Shown: piece by piece, positions 49,059 through 60,589 of the stretch
Layout of the letters: the number at the start of each line of letters is the position of its first letter
Position numbering within the stretch: position 1 is the stretch's first letter
Assembly (NCBI GenBank): GCA_021397835.1
Contig: JAJFZO010000747.1
Span: 1,552,501 to 1,616,500, forward strand
Direction: 5' to 3'
Source: Moringa oleifera
Taxonomy: Eukaryota > Streptophyta > Magnoliopsida > Brassicales > Moringaceae
Length of the DNA stretch: 64,000 nt
Made by a program: the position numbers and the translations under genes
The notes under the pieces: model-generated
What the model was told of the DNA's origin: nothing
Database searches by the model: none
The model's input: only the letters and a program-made list of their open reading frames with translations

Positions 49059-51010
49059 TCAGCAGGTTCTCCTCCCTTTATGCTGTTTCCACCGCTTCAG
49101 TAAGAGTAAAGCTCCTTCTTTTAACGTTGCCTTCCTTCCTTCCTTGAAATTCCATAACTCCGGTACAGGGTACCGACCACTTGGATTATACTCATTCATC
49201 TCTGTCAAGGCTTTCGTCACAGCATCATATACTTCATCACCAAAGTCATTCTTCAGACCTTTCAACTTTTCATCCTCTTCATCTATGCGTCCCTGCAGAG
49301 CCACGGCCAGTGAGAAACACATAGTCAATTTCGTTTTTCTATTTATTTCTTCTTGGGGTTTGGGAGGGAAGAATAGCAAAATGTAGTGCAAGAGGAACGA
49401 AAGATGTCAATGCAGAAGAAATGAACCACTGAGGTATTTTACCAATCCATTACAAGGGTAAATGAAAGAAAATGATGATGAAAGGGACCAACATCTACAC
49501 AAACCAAGTTAAAAGAGAGATTTTTACAGAATGATTAGCAAAACTAACTCGTCACCATCTTAATATACTGAGGTGAGACTATGAGAGCATGAAACAATCT
49601 ACAACAGCCACATCAACCAAAAGTTACAAATTCAATAAAAAACCCTACAGTGCCAATGATCTTTCAAGCATGACAATGCAAACACTGTATACAGTGCCAT
49701 GACAGCAGGCCTCACAAATAGGGATCTTGACGAGAGTTAAGAAAAAGTGAGGAGAGATAGGAGCAGGCAAGTTCCATGTTTACAGGACTTACGAGTCCCA
49801 CAAAGTTTCACCCATTTTCCCAGACAAAACTTCACCCTGTCTAATTGGGTTTCATGTGCAGTTAATGAACAGTTACATAATAATGAACCACTACAACTAA
49901 AGGCATATAGATAACTACTATGTGTGAATTTAGTGGGTCAAGATGAACTGATAGATTCTATTTAGATAAATGCATACCGTACTGTTTCCTTTGCTATCCA
50001 TGATGACCTTAAAAGGATACCAACTTGAATCAGCCAGGTAATTCTCCCAAAGAGAACAAAGCTCAACTGCTTTCTCCTGTGCTACTTCAGCAGAATATTT
50101 CCTCTTCATTACCTCGAGGAACGGTTTCCCATCAAACTCTCCCATTCTTTTAACACCAATAGTCGTGCAGGCTGTCACGCTCTTCAAACCCTATGGATCA
50201 AGTAATTAAGCATTCCACAAAAGACAATATTTAGACTTAGAAAAAGCAAGAAAAAGCACCTAAAAATTTAGCACCACTTCAGCCAATAAACTACAAATTA
50301 TAAGACATAAATGAAAAATTATCTGAACAATAACTATTACAACAGTTGTCAGCCTAAAATCTAAATGTCCTGCAGAATGACTAACAAAGGAAACTTTAAA
50401 TTGAAAGATATTTAGAAAAGAAAGGAATAGAAAGAGATTTACATTCACTAACTCTTTACGAGCATCCTGCAATTCATCATTACTCTTGCGCTCCTTGACA
50501 ATAAGTGCTTGATTTAGGTCTTCCAAACTATCCAATTCTTCTTCCTTGTCCTTTAACTCCTCCCGAATTGCATCCATCTTTTTCTTGACATCCACATCTT
50601 CGTCCTCTTCCATGTGTCTCATTACTTGCAATGCCCCTCGCATACGCTCTATCTCGAGTTCCAGTGTCTGTTTGGCATCAAGTTTCTGCTCCAGCTCAAT
50701 AATTTTCCTGTGTAGCTTCTCCTTTTCTCTCTGTCATTGTTAGTCAATCAAAATGAAGTCAGAAAGCTCAAGAATTCAAAGAAGCAATATCGCGCCAATT
50801 CAAATAATCAGTTCTTCAGAAAGAGTGAGACCACACCTTCTGATCTTCTGCCAGCCTCAACAAATTTTCATCAGCCCTCTTCTGCTCCAAGGTAGCCCTT
50901 TCATTCTAAAAGATTAAATATTTCATATAGTTTCGAATAATGCCCAAGAAAATCTAAGTCTAACATAGCTCCAATTGTTCCAAAGGGGAATGCAAACTAT
51001 AAAGCCATCT

Positions 51011-51083
<73 letters not shown>

Positions 51084-52690
51084 CAAAACAATTTATCGGG
51101 AAAAAAGGGAGGAAGACAAGGCAAAGGTACTAGATTGAAAAAGAAATGAATAAAGCTAAATAGGTTCCAACTTCAGGTTCTTTCAACCAGACAGCAGTCC
51201 AATAGTCTCATCTCCACTAGTGCCAAATGATTCATCAAATTATATTTGCCCTGTGAAAGGAGTAGTAGGTATATACACAGGGATGTTCAAATTTATTAGC
51301 TATCCCTTCTCCCTCCAGGAATCATAGTAACAGCTGTACCCAATTTTTATCTACATCAGCCTTAAATTGCTTTTGAATATATAAATTGGATGGCTAATAA
51401 TTTCGATGAAGAACTTCCACAATACAAACAAAGCTTCAGCTAATATAATAACTAAAACCAATTTTGGTTGTCAAGAATATATCACAGTACAGTTCGGTTA
51501 AAAAAGAATCTGAAAAGGGTCTGGATCTTACCATTTCCTTCTCATGTTGAAGCTTCTTTCTCTTACTTTCATTTTGAGCCTCACGTCGCTGGAGACTCTT
51601 CTCATGTTGTTGTAATTCTCTTTTCTGATCTTCCAAATGCTCTGTGACATTCTTATGCTCCAAGTAAATCTTCTCAAGATAATCACGTGAATTCTGCTGC
51701 ATCTTGATTATTTCTAATTAACATAAAATTAACAGGTCAACAATTGTAGAACATAGCATTAGAGTCAAATAGAAATTTTAGCATACCTTCATTGTAAGAC
51801 TTGACCATCTCATCCTTCTGCATCATCACAGTGTGAAGTGTTGCATCGGTCTCCAAGTATTTGCTCTCAATTTCTTTGAGACGCATGTTATTGGTCTTCA
51901 AGGTATGAGTTAAAGTGACCACTAGCTTTGAAGCTTTGTTTTGATCCTCCGCTTCCATTTCAGAAACAGTCTTCAAGTCCCCGTTCCTACGGAGATGATC
52001 ACCAACTAGACTGTTTGAATGATAGTCATCATCTCTTGCTACCCAACCATATAGTTTAGCTCCTCCATCCCTAGTCGCATAATAATCCTTCTTCCCACAG
52101 TGATTGACTTCAAAGCTCTTTTCAAACATAATGGCATTTCTGAAACCACACCAATCTTTATTAAATTCCACAATAGCAAACCCAGAGTGTCCATGCTTGT
52201 TCCATAAAGGATGAACCTTTAAAGGGTTAAAGCCTTTTCTTGCTAGATCCTCCCGGAGCTTTCTTCCACTTTCCCCAACATGTCGACCCCCTATAAATTC
52301 AGTTTTAACATTTGCCAGAATGCCAACCCAAGGGTGCACAAACAACTGATCACAATCAGCACCATATGTAAACTCAGGTTTGGGCACAGCTGGTGCAGCT
52401 CTTGATCTATCCCTTGCAATAAAATGCCTCTTCATGTAAGTCTCAAGAGCCAAGTGCTTAGCTTTCTCTCTCACGCCACATGAGCCTCTGCCTACAATGG
52501 AAGCATGTTCTAGCAGGTCATTGAAAAAGTAATCTCGTTCCTTCTTCTCATAACAGTATGGGCATCTATATGTTGAATCAGAAACTTTAACCCTCAGGGT
52601 TCCTTTCTTCAATTCTCCATAGTATTTATCTTCATAGTATTTTATCTCAGACTCCCTAATGTCAGTTTCCTTTCCGGAAGTGCCAGACAT
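49059..52690 (-). CDS. FDM: IDN2/FDM-type factor of RNA-directed DNA methylation (XS/XH protein)
   Basis: Six coding exons on the complement: 51787-52690, 51532-51713, 50837-50905, 50443-50730, 49978-50190 and 49059-49292. They total 1890 nt (629 aa), and phases match. Domains in order: zf-XS2 (about 41-90, with CPYC and LLEHASIVGRG), XS RNA-binding domain (about 113-235, DQLFVHPWVGIL to FNKDWCGFRNAI), a long coiled coil (about 245-480) and the XH domain (about 485-629, RMGEFDGKPF, LWENYLADSSWYPFK, NEYNPSGRYPVPELWNFKEGRKATLKE). IDN2 binds duplex RNA and forms a complex with FDM paralogues downstream of siRNA and scaffold RNA to support DRM2-dependent DNA methylation in the nucleus. The ATG at 52690 is chosen because MSGTSGKETDIRESE matches family N-termini and a splice acceptor (CTCATCAG) lies just upstream of it. 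Confidence 0.94.
51015..51082. repeat. Compound (AT)n-(AG)n microsatellite
   Basis: About 33 bases of alternating AT (51015-51047), a CAC bridge, then (AG)16 (51051-51082), within the FDM intron between coding exons 2 and 3. Likely length-polymorphic. Confidence 0.9.
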
Positions 52691-55624
52691 TGAGAACCTG
52701 ATGAGCAATATGCTTATTGTGAGTGCAAAGATAACAGGAGTTTTCATACTATAACTCTCTGATGGAATGCTAAGAAAACTGGATTCTCTTATTCAAATGT
52801 GGGTTCTGACAGACAAACAACCCCTTGAAATTAAGATTATCATTGAGAAAGATGAGCAGCGTGAATGCAATAGCATGATTTCCAAAGTGGTTGCCAAAAA
52901 ACCAACGTAGAAACTGGAAAATAGAAGCTGAAAAATCACAAGCTTCATGCTGCTGATTAGCTTCATAAAAACAGAGATATAATCCTCTCTGAAACAAAGA
53001 GCTCTTTTTCAAGTAGATATTCATGTTTTCTCAGCTCAAGGGTTGTTGATAACATAAGATAGGATTACCTTCGCCTCTATCCTTTCCCAAAAGGATGGCA
53101 GCAACCAAAAGAGCATTTCACCTTCATGATATGAACAGCATTTAAACATAATCATCAATGCGAGAACAGATGGCCAACACAAGAAACTACAAGCTTAAAC
53201 CCTTTGTTTAAGTAGAAGATTGAAATAACAAAAAGGAAATGTTTAATCTTCTATGGACAACCCTAGCCATCAGTCTGGGCCAAATAACTTCACTATGTTC
53301 AGTTTATTGACACTTAATAAAAAAAGAAATCAAAGCTTTACAAGTTTCTTTTTTTCTTATTCCAACTGCATATTTTCTCTCGCAGCAAAACAGAGCACCA
53401 GTTTACATATTACCATAAAATACAACTACCTCAACTGACCATCATATATTCTCATTGCATTTAACTTCAAATCTTATGTTATACAAGACTGCTCTGTGCC
53501 CCCAACTCAACAAAAATACTCCTCACAATTTATCAAATAAAGGTGATATTAAGCAACCAAACTATGTGATTTCAGTGAAGTTCACAGCTCAATCATAAAT
53601 CATAATATAAAGCTAGAGAGGCGCAATTTTGATTGAATTTTCTCAACTCCATGGTTTCTCAGTAACAAGCAGAGCATTAACAATCGACGTTTGGTTCCCC
53701 ATAAACTGAAATGAAAATGAAGAAAACCTAAGCAACAGAAAGAAACCTGACACCGTAGAACTAAACACTTAAACCAGACCCTATCCTGACGACGTTAATC
53801 CATTACCCAAACCAACGAAGAAACCAAAGAAGAAAAAACCAGTATTTACGACTTCATTTTCTTAACAAACAAAACAGAGGAACAACTAGCTCATTACAAC
53901 AGAAACTTCATGCAAACGACAAATTAACATCGTCACTATCATCGTTACCTTTTAAACGCGACGCTCTTATTGAGATAGCTATTGAGATCAAAACCCTAAA
54001 AGGATCATCAACTCCTACGACAATTTCTAAAACGAAGTGACAAAAACCGGGGGAAGATGAAACTACGCCTTGAAAGAAGAGAAGACGCCGTCGACAATAA
54101 GGAGACAGAGAGACGACCCGAGAAAATTTAATGAGAGAGAGCAGGTAGGATTTAGAGAGACGGAAGGTAGTTTTGTTTTGCTCCTCCGTACTACTCTGCG
54201 AAAACAAAAAAAAAGTTTGCTTTCCGTAAAGACCTGTCCCTTCAATTTCTCTGTTTTTCAGCTTCTCTTCTACTGGCCGTTACGAATTGAACCCCGCTCC
54301 GCGAAGCTACAAAAGTCTCTGTACTCGCGTTGTGGTATTTTCGTAGTTTAGTGCAAGTCCCGGACTTTTAATCAATACAGAAATTTGATTTGACTAAACT
54401 GACCGAATAGGCGAGTATCAATTCAGAGTAGCCTCGAAGAAGTAAGGCTAGGAGGATTCACGTGGCGAATGGGGAATGGGTGACTTCTCCGTTCACCACT
54501 TCTCAATTCAGGTAACTTTTCATCAATTTAATTATTCCATTTAAAATATTAATTTATTAGATAAAATATTTAAAAAGTAAATATTTTTTTAATTCCAAAA
54601 CTTTAACACTTAAATTATATTTTCTTAAAAATTTATAAAATTAAAAATATTTAAATTGATTATTTTATACTACTAATTTTAATTTAAATTTTTTTATAAA
54701 CATAAAAAAGATAAATATATTTAAAATTAAATATTGATTCAAAACAAATTATAAAATTTATTAAACTTATTTTTTTAAATATTAAATAATGAAAATATGT
54801 TTAATTTGATTTTGGAATGCTTGATTAAAAAAATAAAAAAATATAAATATAAATTGTATTTTAAAATCCAACTAAATATTTAAATTAATTTTTACTATAA
54901 TTTATATATCTTCATAACTTTTTTATTAAAATAATATAAATAACACTGCACAATTAATTCTTCTTCTTACCAAGTGGGTAATTTTTTATGGATATAATTA
55001 AATGATTTGATAATGTTAAAAATTTATCTTTTTTATATTAATATAAAATATTACCCTTTTCAATATCAGCGCCACTTTGTGATAAGAGTTTAATTTTAAA
55101 AAATATATAAACTTATCTTCTCAAAATATTACAAAATTGATCATAAATTATCTCTAATGTATCATAATTAAAAAATATGAGTAAACTTATATTAAATCAC
55201 CAGAATAATTTTGTAGATATTTAACAATATTAAAAATTTATCTTTTTTATATTAATATGAAGTATTATCTGCTTTCAATATCACAATCACATTGCCATAA
55301 AAATTGATTCTTTAAACATTTATACAATTTTATTTTCTTAAAATATCACAAAAATGAACTCTAATATTTTATAATTAAAAATATGAATAAACTTATATTG
55401 ATTCATGAAAATGAATGTGTAGTTGAGGCCAAATTTGTCCATTCAAGGTCTTAAAAAGATGAGGGTGCCAGGATCATCAATAAATAATTCAATATCATTT
55501 TTATTTTAAAAAAACAAATTTACTATTTTTAAACATTTTTTTTATAAAAAAATCCGCAATCATATTCAATTGAAATAAAAATACTTGTCAAGTACCCTTC
55601 AATTCATGCATGCAGGAAGAAGGT
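52691..55624. other. FDM leader/promoter and AT-rich intergenic DNA
   Basis: 52691-54200 probably contains the FDM 5' UTR with at least one intron: an acceptor lies about 10 bp before the ATG, and a purine-rich tract on the plus strand near 54130-54170 could mark the first exon. 54520-55600 is very AT-rich and contains a diverged tandem repeat with a period of about 214 bp. No gene seen. Confidence 0.5.
55008..55430. repeat. Diverged tandem repeat, period about 214 bp
   Basis: The block containing AAATTTATCTTTTTTATAT at 55020 recurs at 55234. The following sequence also aligns: TTTCAATATCA, then TCATAAATTATCTC or GAACTCTAATATTT, then AAAAATATGA(G/A)TAAACTTATATT. Two old copies of one AT-rich unit. 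Confidence 0.65.
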
Positions 55625-55697
55625 CGCCGTCTGTGGGAATCGAACCCACGACCACATGGTTAAAAGCCATGCGCTCTACCAGCTGAGCTAAGACGGC
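55625..55697 (-). tRNA. trnK-UUU: tRNA-Lys (anticodon UUU)
   Basis: The 73-nt cloverleaf reads on the complement with a 7-bp acceptor stem GCCGTCT/AGACGGC and discriminator G. The D arm contains TAGCTCAGCTGGTAGAGC (A box). The anticodon stem CATGG/CCATG encloses the loop CTTTTAA, giving anticodon UUU. The T arm contains GTGGGTTCGATTCCCAC (B box). No intron. It is a nuclear tRNA: the pol III boxes are intact, it has no encoded CCA, and its context is AT-rich intergenic. Confidence 0.95.
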
Positions 55698-56332
55698 TTT
55701 GATGCTTTTAGCCTCTTAAAAGCAATTTAATTTAATTATTTCGCTAATTTAGAGGCTCCGTTGATCACTGGGTAATACCAAGAACCAGCAGGCCGAGCCC
55801 CTTATCTCACAATCTCTGTAACAAAGGCACCCCGTGACTCCACTCCTTCCATTTCAGACGGCTACCACAAGCTTTCCTCAGTACACAAAATGTCTGTAAA
55901 AGAACCTAACAATTGCAGAACTCCGTACAATTCTACCAGTACTATATATCCTGCCTCTTCTTCCAATCTTACCCTGTTTCAGTTTTATAATTTAGCTTTC
56001 TTTTTTTTTCTTAATTTAAACAGTACTGAACTGAACAGTTAAATTCATAAAGATTCTTAGGTTGAAAACAAAAGTTTTCTAGGGTTTGTTTCTTTCAATA
56101 TTCAATCGTACAGATAGTGATTAAAGGAAGGCTTATATATATAAATATGTACATATAGTTCTTAGGTTGAGTCACTTTATCCAAAGGTTACATGCATGCA
56201 TGTAGCCATGATCAGCTACTTACAAAAAGCTTCACCATTCACATGTTGTCTTTGTCCTATAAATACGACACGACCAGCCTCTCACACAGCTGTCTGATCT
56301 CTCTCTTCTCTCAGTGCATGTTCCCTGGTACA
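55698..56332. promoter_or_regulatory. Upstream region of the FPF1-like gene
   Basis: 635 bp between the tRNA and the FPF1-like start. It carries a consensus TATA box (listed separately), an AT-rich stretch around 56000-56160, and a CATGCATGCATG run (RY-like) near 56191-56202. Confidence 0.5.
56258..56265 (+). promoter_or_regulatory. TATA box of the FPF1-like gene
   Basis: TATAAATA lies 68 bp before the chosen ATG at 56333, which predicts a start of transcription around 56290 and a leader of about 40 nt. Confidence 0.7.
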
Positions 56333-56710
56333 ATGTCTGGTGTGTGGATCTTCGACAAGAATGGAGTGGCGCGGTTAATAGCCAACCCGACGAGAGAATC
56401 CTTTGAGAAGAAGGACCCACCGTTTCCGGGGACCGCGACAGCACCAGGGGCTCGACCTAGGGTCTTGGTTTACCTCCCTGCCAACCAGGTCATCCGGTCG
56501 TACGCCGAACTCGAGCAGAGACTCACTGAACTCGGGTGGACTCGCTACCATAACCCCGACCAACCATATCTCCTCCAGTTCCACAAGTCCAACAGCTCCG
56601 CCCATCTGTTGTCGTTCCCGAAGAACTTCGCTAACTTCAAGTCTGTTCATATGTACGATGTTGTTGTAAAGAATCGGTCTTTCTTTCAAGTACGTGATCC
56701 CCAGGCTTAA
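56333..56710 (+). CDS. FPF1: Flowering-promoting factor 1-like protein
   Basis: Intronless 125-aa protein. The start MSGVWIFDKNGVARLI is the conserved FPF1 N-terminus. An in-frame ATG 15 bases earlier (56318) and a longer open frame back to 56192 exist, but most of that extension precedes the TATA box and leader, so they are rejected. Further family blocks are ARPRVLVYLPANQVIRSYAE, LTELGWTRYHNP, LLQFHKSNSSAHLLSFPKNF and SVHMYDVVVKNRSFFQVRD. FPF1 family proteins promote flowering and cell elongation in a gibberellin-linked manner; their biochemical role is unresolved. The sequence is slightly longer than Arabidopsis FPF1 (110 aa) because of a Pro/Gly-rich insertion after residue 25. Confidence 0.95.
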   Translation: MSGVWIFDKNGVARLIANPTRESFEKKDPPFPGTATAPGARPRVLVYLPANQVIRSYAELEQRLTELGWTRYHNPDQPYLLQFHKSNSSAHLLSFPKNFANFKSVHMYDVVVKNRSFFQVRDPQA

Positions 56711-59700
56711 GTAAAAAAGTTTTTGATTGTACATCAACTTTCTTCAAACAAGAACGTAATTAGTTTCTAAGTATAAAGAGCTTCTGGGTGTTGCCATTTT
56801 CGCTTCTTCGTAGCTCTGCAGCATGTGATGATAGACTGATCATACCTCTCTCTCTATCTGTGTGTGTGTGTGTGTGTGTGTGTGTTGATCATGTGGTGAA
56901 TTAATACGTAATTTCAGTTGCAACTGCGTGCTTTTTACGTGTATTTATGATAGTCTGCTTGATCTTTGCTACTGCATGTCTGTCTGTGAAGCTCTGGACG
57001 CTATGCCCAAGCTTGTTTAATCATTTCCAGCTTCAGTGGAAGCAAGCCAGATGAGAAGTCTACTGTTCTTTACAGCTTACATGTTTTCCTGTATGAAACT
57101 GAGGGCTAGCTCATGCAGGAACTCATAAAGAAGTAGTACAAAATTATCCACACACTACTATCCAGCTTCTTCCATGGAAGAGAACCATAGCTGAGAATCT
57201 TTATATATAGAGCTCTGTATTGTATAGTTTCCTAGAGGAATCCTTCCTGGTTTAGTAGATCAACCACCATTGACGAGAGAAAGAGCTAGCCCAGCTACAG
57301 TAACAATATTAAATACAGAGAAACAGAAAAGCATGAAATGAAAGCTAACTAAATAACTAAGGGGTTCAGTCTGAGATTAAAGAAAAGGCGGCAGAGGTAT
57401 TAATGGAAAAAGCAAAGATTGGAAGCTGTGATTAGACAGAAGGAGCGGCTCATGATGCTCAGTGTCAGATATAAGGGATCTGAGACGGCTTTTCGTACGG
57501 ATGATTAGACTACTACCTCGCCCAGAATCAAACCTTTGACTTTATTCATCCCTACCGCCCTGTCCATATCTTCGATCCTGATCTGGTTTGTTACAACTCT
57601 CCTATTATCCGTCACGTGCCAGTCACGTCAGCTCACGTAGATCGGGCAGATTGATGACCCATACCCGGGCCCGTTGGTACAATCAGAGATCCTGTTATCG
57701 CCTAATGTTGTCAGACCCAATTAAGCGCAAATCGGGCCACCAATAAAATCAAAGCCCAAGTTCTCAATTTCTCATCAACTAAACAGAATCGATTTTAATA
57801 ATTCTGTAATGAACCAGAATTCTCATCCGATTTAATATTTGTTTAATTTTTTTAAATAATATTTTTATCATTTAATATATTAATATAAAATAAATATAAA
57901 ACAAATATAAAACAAATTTTAATCAAATTGACCCATCTTAGACAAATTGATTTGCAATAATTTACACTTTCTCCTTCACATAAGTAGCAATTCCATGTAC
58001 CCACATGCGGACTTTATGATTGCCCGTGCATCCTCCCACCGCTATAGTGCAGATTGTTCCGTACCGTGATATACCCGCATAAAATTTTGCGGGATAATTA
58101 TAAAACATTATTATCAAAGTTACCATGATTACTTCAGGATACTTATTTTAGTGGATTATTTTCTTGCATGATTTTGCCGTTTTCCTAAGAGATAAAGCTG
58201 TAACCAAGATGTTCAAATGCTTTAATTATTGGTATGATAACGGCAGATCAATATATGATACATGCGAGCATTTCAAAGGAGATTGTAATGCACAATATCT
58301 TAAGGATTATTATTAAAACTACGCCGTTTTGTTGCTTTTTTTACACCTTTTAGTCTACATTTTATTTGGTTTTTTTTTATTAATTAACGAACCATAGAGT
58401 ATAAATGTATAATACATTCCCTTACAATTTAATACAATCCTATTATGTTTTTCATGTTTGATACAATTAATGCAATAAATTAAAAATATTATAAATGAAA
58501 ATATATATTTTTTGTTAATATGATATTTGTTTTTTTTTTGAAAAAATATTGATATCTAATAATTAATAAATGGTTAATTTGTATTTTATTTATTTTTTCC
58601 TTTTATCATTATGATAAATTAAAAAAACAGTATTTTGAAAAAATTTAACAACTATGCTGCAATATATGGTCATAATTCCATAAATAAATAATTTTAACAC
58701 CATATAAAAAATAAAAATAAAAATTTCAAAAAATCTCCAAAGCATATCCGATTAGTTTTATTGTATCACAGTGTTTCAATTTGGTTTAATTTAGATACAT
58801 TAAAAAATTTTAAAATAAAGATATTTAAATTAAAGATTTCATAAAATAAATTTTAGTTTTATTTTTTTACATTCTTAAAGGAACGTTGGAGTTATCATAA
58901 AAAAATTTAAAAATTTTAAGTATTAAAAATTATATTTTTTATTTTAAAAATAAAATATTATAAATTATAAAATTTTAAATTTATCTCACGTTAGCAGTAA
59001 AAATTTTGGTGTTCAAAAAGTAATAATTTAATATTAATTTATCAATTTAATTCATATTAAATATTAACTTAAATGATAATAAAAAATTCATAATATGTTG
59101 GTTATTGAAATGCTCCAATTGAATTATTTACTGAATTTTATGTTCATCCATCAAATTTAAATAATTTTTACTAATTTTAAAAAAATATTTTAATATTTTA
59201 AAAATCAAAGTTTCATTATATGAAATCTAATTGCGATACTTTAATCATTATTTTTCTCATAAGATTTAATTTGTTATTTTTTAAATATAAAAATATGATT
59301 AATAAGGTTAAATAAACATTAAAAATTATATATAAACTCTATTAAAAATAATTTTGATAGTAAAAAAATTATTTGATTTTTTATAAAAATATTGATTATA
59401 TTTTTAATAATTATTAAAAATAAATTTTAAAATAAATCAAACTAAAATATTAAGTATATAGGTATATGATATTTTAGATTTTAATTTTAAAAATATATAA
59501 TTTAAACTCTCTTTTCCATATTTATCCAATAAAATATTAGTCAGTGACAATAATTGTCAATCGTTTTCAGATTAATTATGTCTGTTGAAATGGATTAGGA
59601 GACATAGACTAGACCGGGGAGTGAACCAATTCTGAGATTGCTTATTAAGTGGGGAAAAGGTAAGTAAATCTTTGCTTTAAAAAATGGTTTAACCTTTTTG

Positions 59701-60589
59701 ATTAGTGATAAATTCTAATTATTCTCATTTTATGACCGACAACAGAATAGTTAATATAATCTAAACACGGATTAATCCAACTACTCGGTCCAACCATATG
59801 TCTCCCGAGCAGCCCCAGGTCAATTTCGGGATTTTAGAAGCCTAGGAAAATTTTGAAAAGAAAATTAAATCCTATTTTTATATTTTTTAATTTTATTAAA
59901 ATACTTCGAAAAAGTAGGTAAAGAATGTTGAATGTTTTGTTGATTTATTTTCTAAGAATTAATGTTTGAAGAAAAGCAGGACCAGGCCATGCGAGATAGA
60001 CCCGGTCCACCTACGTTGTTCCACGTAGTCAGCCTTGTGGGCCCACGAGCCATTGGGCCCGCTACTGCTTCAATTTCTTGACAGTGATGGGGCTCTAATG
60101 GACTGCTCATCCTCACCCACCTTCTATAATAAAATCCACCACACGTGCCATGCATGCAGCGCATTTTTGCAAATAACTATACAAAATGACATTTCAATCC
60201 CGAACTTGAATTAAAATTCCTGTTAAACCCTCAACTAACCAGGTGGAACCCACTCTGTGTCTGAATCTGATTATACGGACACCCGCTCAGCATCTCAGCC
60301 TGCAGCTCCCTCCGTCTCGTGATCTCACTGCCCTCCCTGCAAGGCGACAACAGGTTCCCAATTCTTAAAACGGAAAAAGAAGGAGAAATCAGAAAACAAA
60401 GAGAACAAATCAACTATTTGCTGCTAGTAAAGAATTATTAAGATACTGGTTTATTTATTGAATCAATCGACGTTAGTTGATGCCCTCGGCATCCGCGGCC
60501 CCTATCATTTGACTCCTCTCTCTGAGCTTTCTCTCTATCTGAAAGCTCTTTTTGCTAAGTTTTTTGGTGTGTTTTCTTTGGGAGAGCAA
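56711..60589. other. Intergenic region between FPF1-like and PCRK-like genes
   Basis: 56711-57400 holds the FPF1 3' flank with a TG microsatellite (about 56861-56885). 57400-57780 is balanced in composition but has no gene. 57780-59900 is very AT-rich. 59950-60589 is the PCRK promoter and leader: a G-box CACGTG at 60142-60147 is followed at once by an RY element CATGCATG (60149-60156). Confidence 0.5.

Noticed and set aside
56192..56332. In-frame extension of the FPF1-like ORF
   Set aside because: Starts before the TATA box at 56258, so most of it would not be transcribed; homologues begin MSGVWIF.
57481..57545. AATCAAACC box resembling a tRNA or SINE B-box
   Set aside because: No A-box at the right distance, no cloverleaf and no A tail.
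59952..60164. 70-codon minus-strand ORF upstream of PCRK
   Set aside because: Sits in promoter DNA with TGGGCC-type elements; no family recognised.
60458..60589. Upstream in-frame ATG that would extend PCRK by 44 residues
   Set aside because: Family members start at MKCF; the extension is not like any kinase N-terminus.
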